Shown here piece after piece: positions 63,313 to 64,000 of a stretch of DNA of 64,000 nucleotides. Made by a program: the position numbers and the translations under genes. This DNA is from Microbacterium sp. Se63.02b (GTDB lineage Bacteria; Actinomycetota; Actinomycetes; Actinomycetales; Microbacteriaceae): NCBI RefSeq assembly GCF_014171575.1, contig NZ_CP050453.1, forward strand, positions 248,001 through 312,000. The letters run 5' to 3'. A model generated the notes under the pieces. It ran no database searches. It saw only the letters and a list, made by a program, of their open reading frames with translations, and was not told the origin of the DNA. The number at the start of each line of letters is the position of its first letter. Within the stretch, counting starts at the first letter, position 1.

Positions 63313-64000
63313 CGACCACTGCTCCCGGACCGACGACCACAGCCACGATGGCGGTCGTGCCTCCGAGCCGTGCGCGACGCATCGGAGGAGACCTCGCCCG
63401 CTCCGTGCTGCCGGTGGTGCTCGCCCTCCTCACGTCGGGGTTGATCATGCTCGCCATGGGCACCAGCCCCGTCGACTTCTTCGTCGGGGTGTGGACCTAT
63501 GGCATCACGGGCGACAACTGGCAACGCAGCCTCGTGCTGATGGCGCCGCTGCTCATCGTCGCGCTCGGTCTGATCGTCGCCTTCCGCGGGCAGCTGTGGA
63601 ACCTCGGCTACAACGGGCAGTACCTCCTCGGAGCCCTGGTCGCCTCGGGCAGCGGCCCCGTGCTGTTCGCCGTCATGCCCGCATGGCTCGCGACGCTCAT
63701 CATCTTCGTCGCCGCCGTCGCGCTGGGAGCGGTGTGGTCGCTGATCCCCGCGATCCTGAAGGCGCGTTATGGGACGAACGAGATCATCACCTCGCTCGTG
63801 ATGTCGTTCATCGCGATCGGCGTCGTCAACCTGGCGATCAAGGGCCCGCTCAAGGATCCGAATACCCCGATGCCGCAGACCCGGGTGATCCCGGATGATC
63901 AACTGCTTCCGTACATCCCGGGAACCGAGATACATGTCGGGTTCATCATCGCTCTGCTGCTGGCCGTGCTGGCTCAGTTCGTCCTGAGCCGCACGTCGTT
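63309..64000 (+). CDS. ABC transporter permease, BMP/nucleoside type (3' end outside window)
   Basis: The first 230 residues of a membrane permease of the YufP type. Membrane segments include SVLPVVLALLTSGLIMLAMG and SLVLMAPLLIVALGLIVAFR; the family motifs FRGQLWNLGYNGQYLLGALV and ARYGTNEIITSLVMSFIAIG are present. ATGA overlap with the ATPase gene. A second permease gene is expected just beyond the window edge. Confidence 0.9.
   Translation, partial: MTTTAPGPTTTATMAVVPPSRARRIGGDLARSVLPVVLALLTSGLIMLAMGTSPVDFFVGVWTYGITGDNWQRSLVLMAPLLIVALGLIVAFRGQLWNLGYNGQYLLGALVASGSGPVLFAVMPAWLATLIIFVAAVALGAVWSLIPAILKARYGTNEIITSLVMSFIAIGVVNLAIKGPLKDPNTPMPQTRVIPDDQLLPYIPGTEIHVGFIIALLLAVLAQFVLSRTS

Overview
The window is high-GC DNA with dense, short-spaced genes. 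Many ATGA or TGATG stop/start overlaps, purine-rich ribosome binding sites, and several protein types common in Microbacteriaceae (a DUF222-HNH protein, a DUF7882-like small protein, many single-domain regulators) suggest an actinobacterium, most likely Microbacterium or a close relative. No rRNA or tRNA gene, CRISPR array, prophage or insertion sequence was seen.

Layout. 1-3625 (minus): 5' part of purL, a ParDE-type toxin-antitoxin pair and a WYL regulator. 3729-15619: a carbohydrate-use locus on the minus strand, with a LacI regulator, a ROK kinase, a mannose-6-phosphate isomerase, an ABC sugar importer without its ATPase, a cytoplasmic six-hairpin glycosidase, a secreted propeller-like protein and an SGNH hydrolase. 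Three copies of one LacI-type operator tie it together. 15668-22034: small hypotheticals, a PatB-type C-S lyase, a BKACE enzyme, a SDR with divergent TetR, and small envelope proteins. 22217-25465: DUF4188/MerR pair, then a lower-GC module of a GIY-YIG/DUF2075 helicase and a MazG-like NTP pyrophosphohydrolase. 25554-32285: SulP transporter, hypotheticals and two regulator/MFS drug-efflux-like pairs with clear paired operators. 32557-35655: pantothenate synthesis (DUF2520 protein, panC, panD, panB). 35782-49878: HNH protein, small regulators, a glycosyltransferase, PadR, a UbiB-like kinase, a BCCT transporter, MFS, and an SRPBCC/ArsR operon.

The most distinctive region is 50062-64000. It holds a nearly complete vitamin B6 (pyridoxine) catabolic pathway of the Mesorhizobium loti pathway I type. 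Present are pyridoxine 4-oxidase, pyridoxal 4-dehydrogenase, 4-pyridoxolactonase, the 3-HCDH-type aldehyde dehydrogenase acting on the 5-formyl pyridine carboxylate, a class II aldolase-type decarboxylase, the ring-opening flavin monooxygenase, and the (acetamidomethylene)succinate hydrolase. The usual 4-pyridoxate dehydrogenase is not recognisable; a divergent SDR at 50062-50826 is a candidate for that step. A BMP-type ABC importer next to the pathway shares a long-spaced inverted repeat (TTCTCATA-N22-TRTGAGAA) with the lactonase promoter, so it is a candidate vitamin B6 importer.

About twenty genes carry an apparent frameshift, almost always one base missing in a run of G or C. Because housekeeping genes (purL, panB, panC) are among them, these look like consensus sequencing errors rather than decay. 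They are annotated as whole genes with the break noted.
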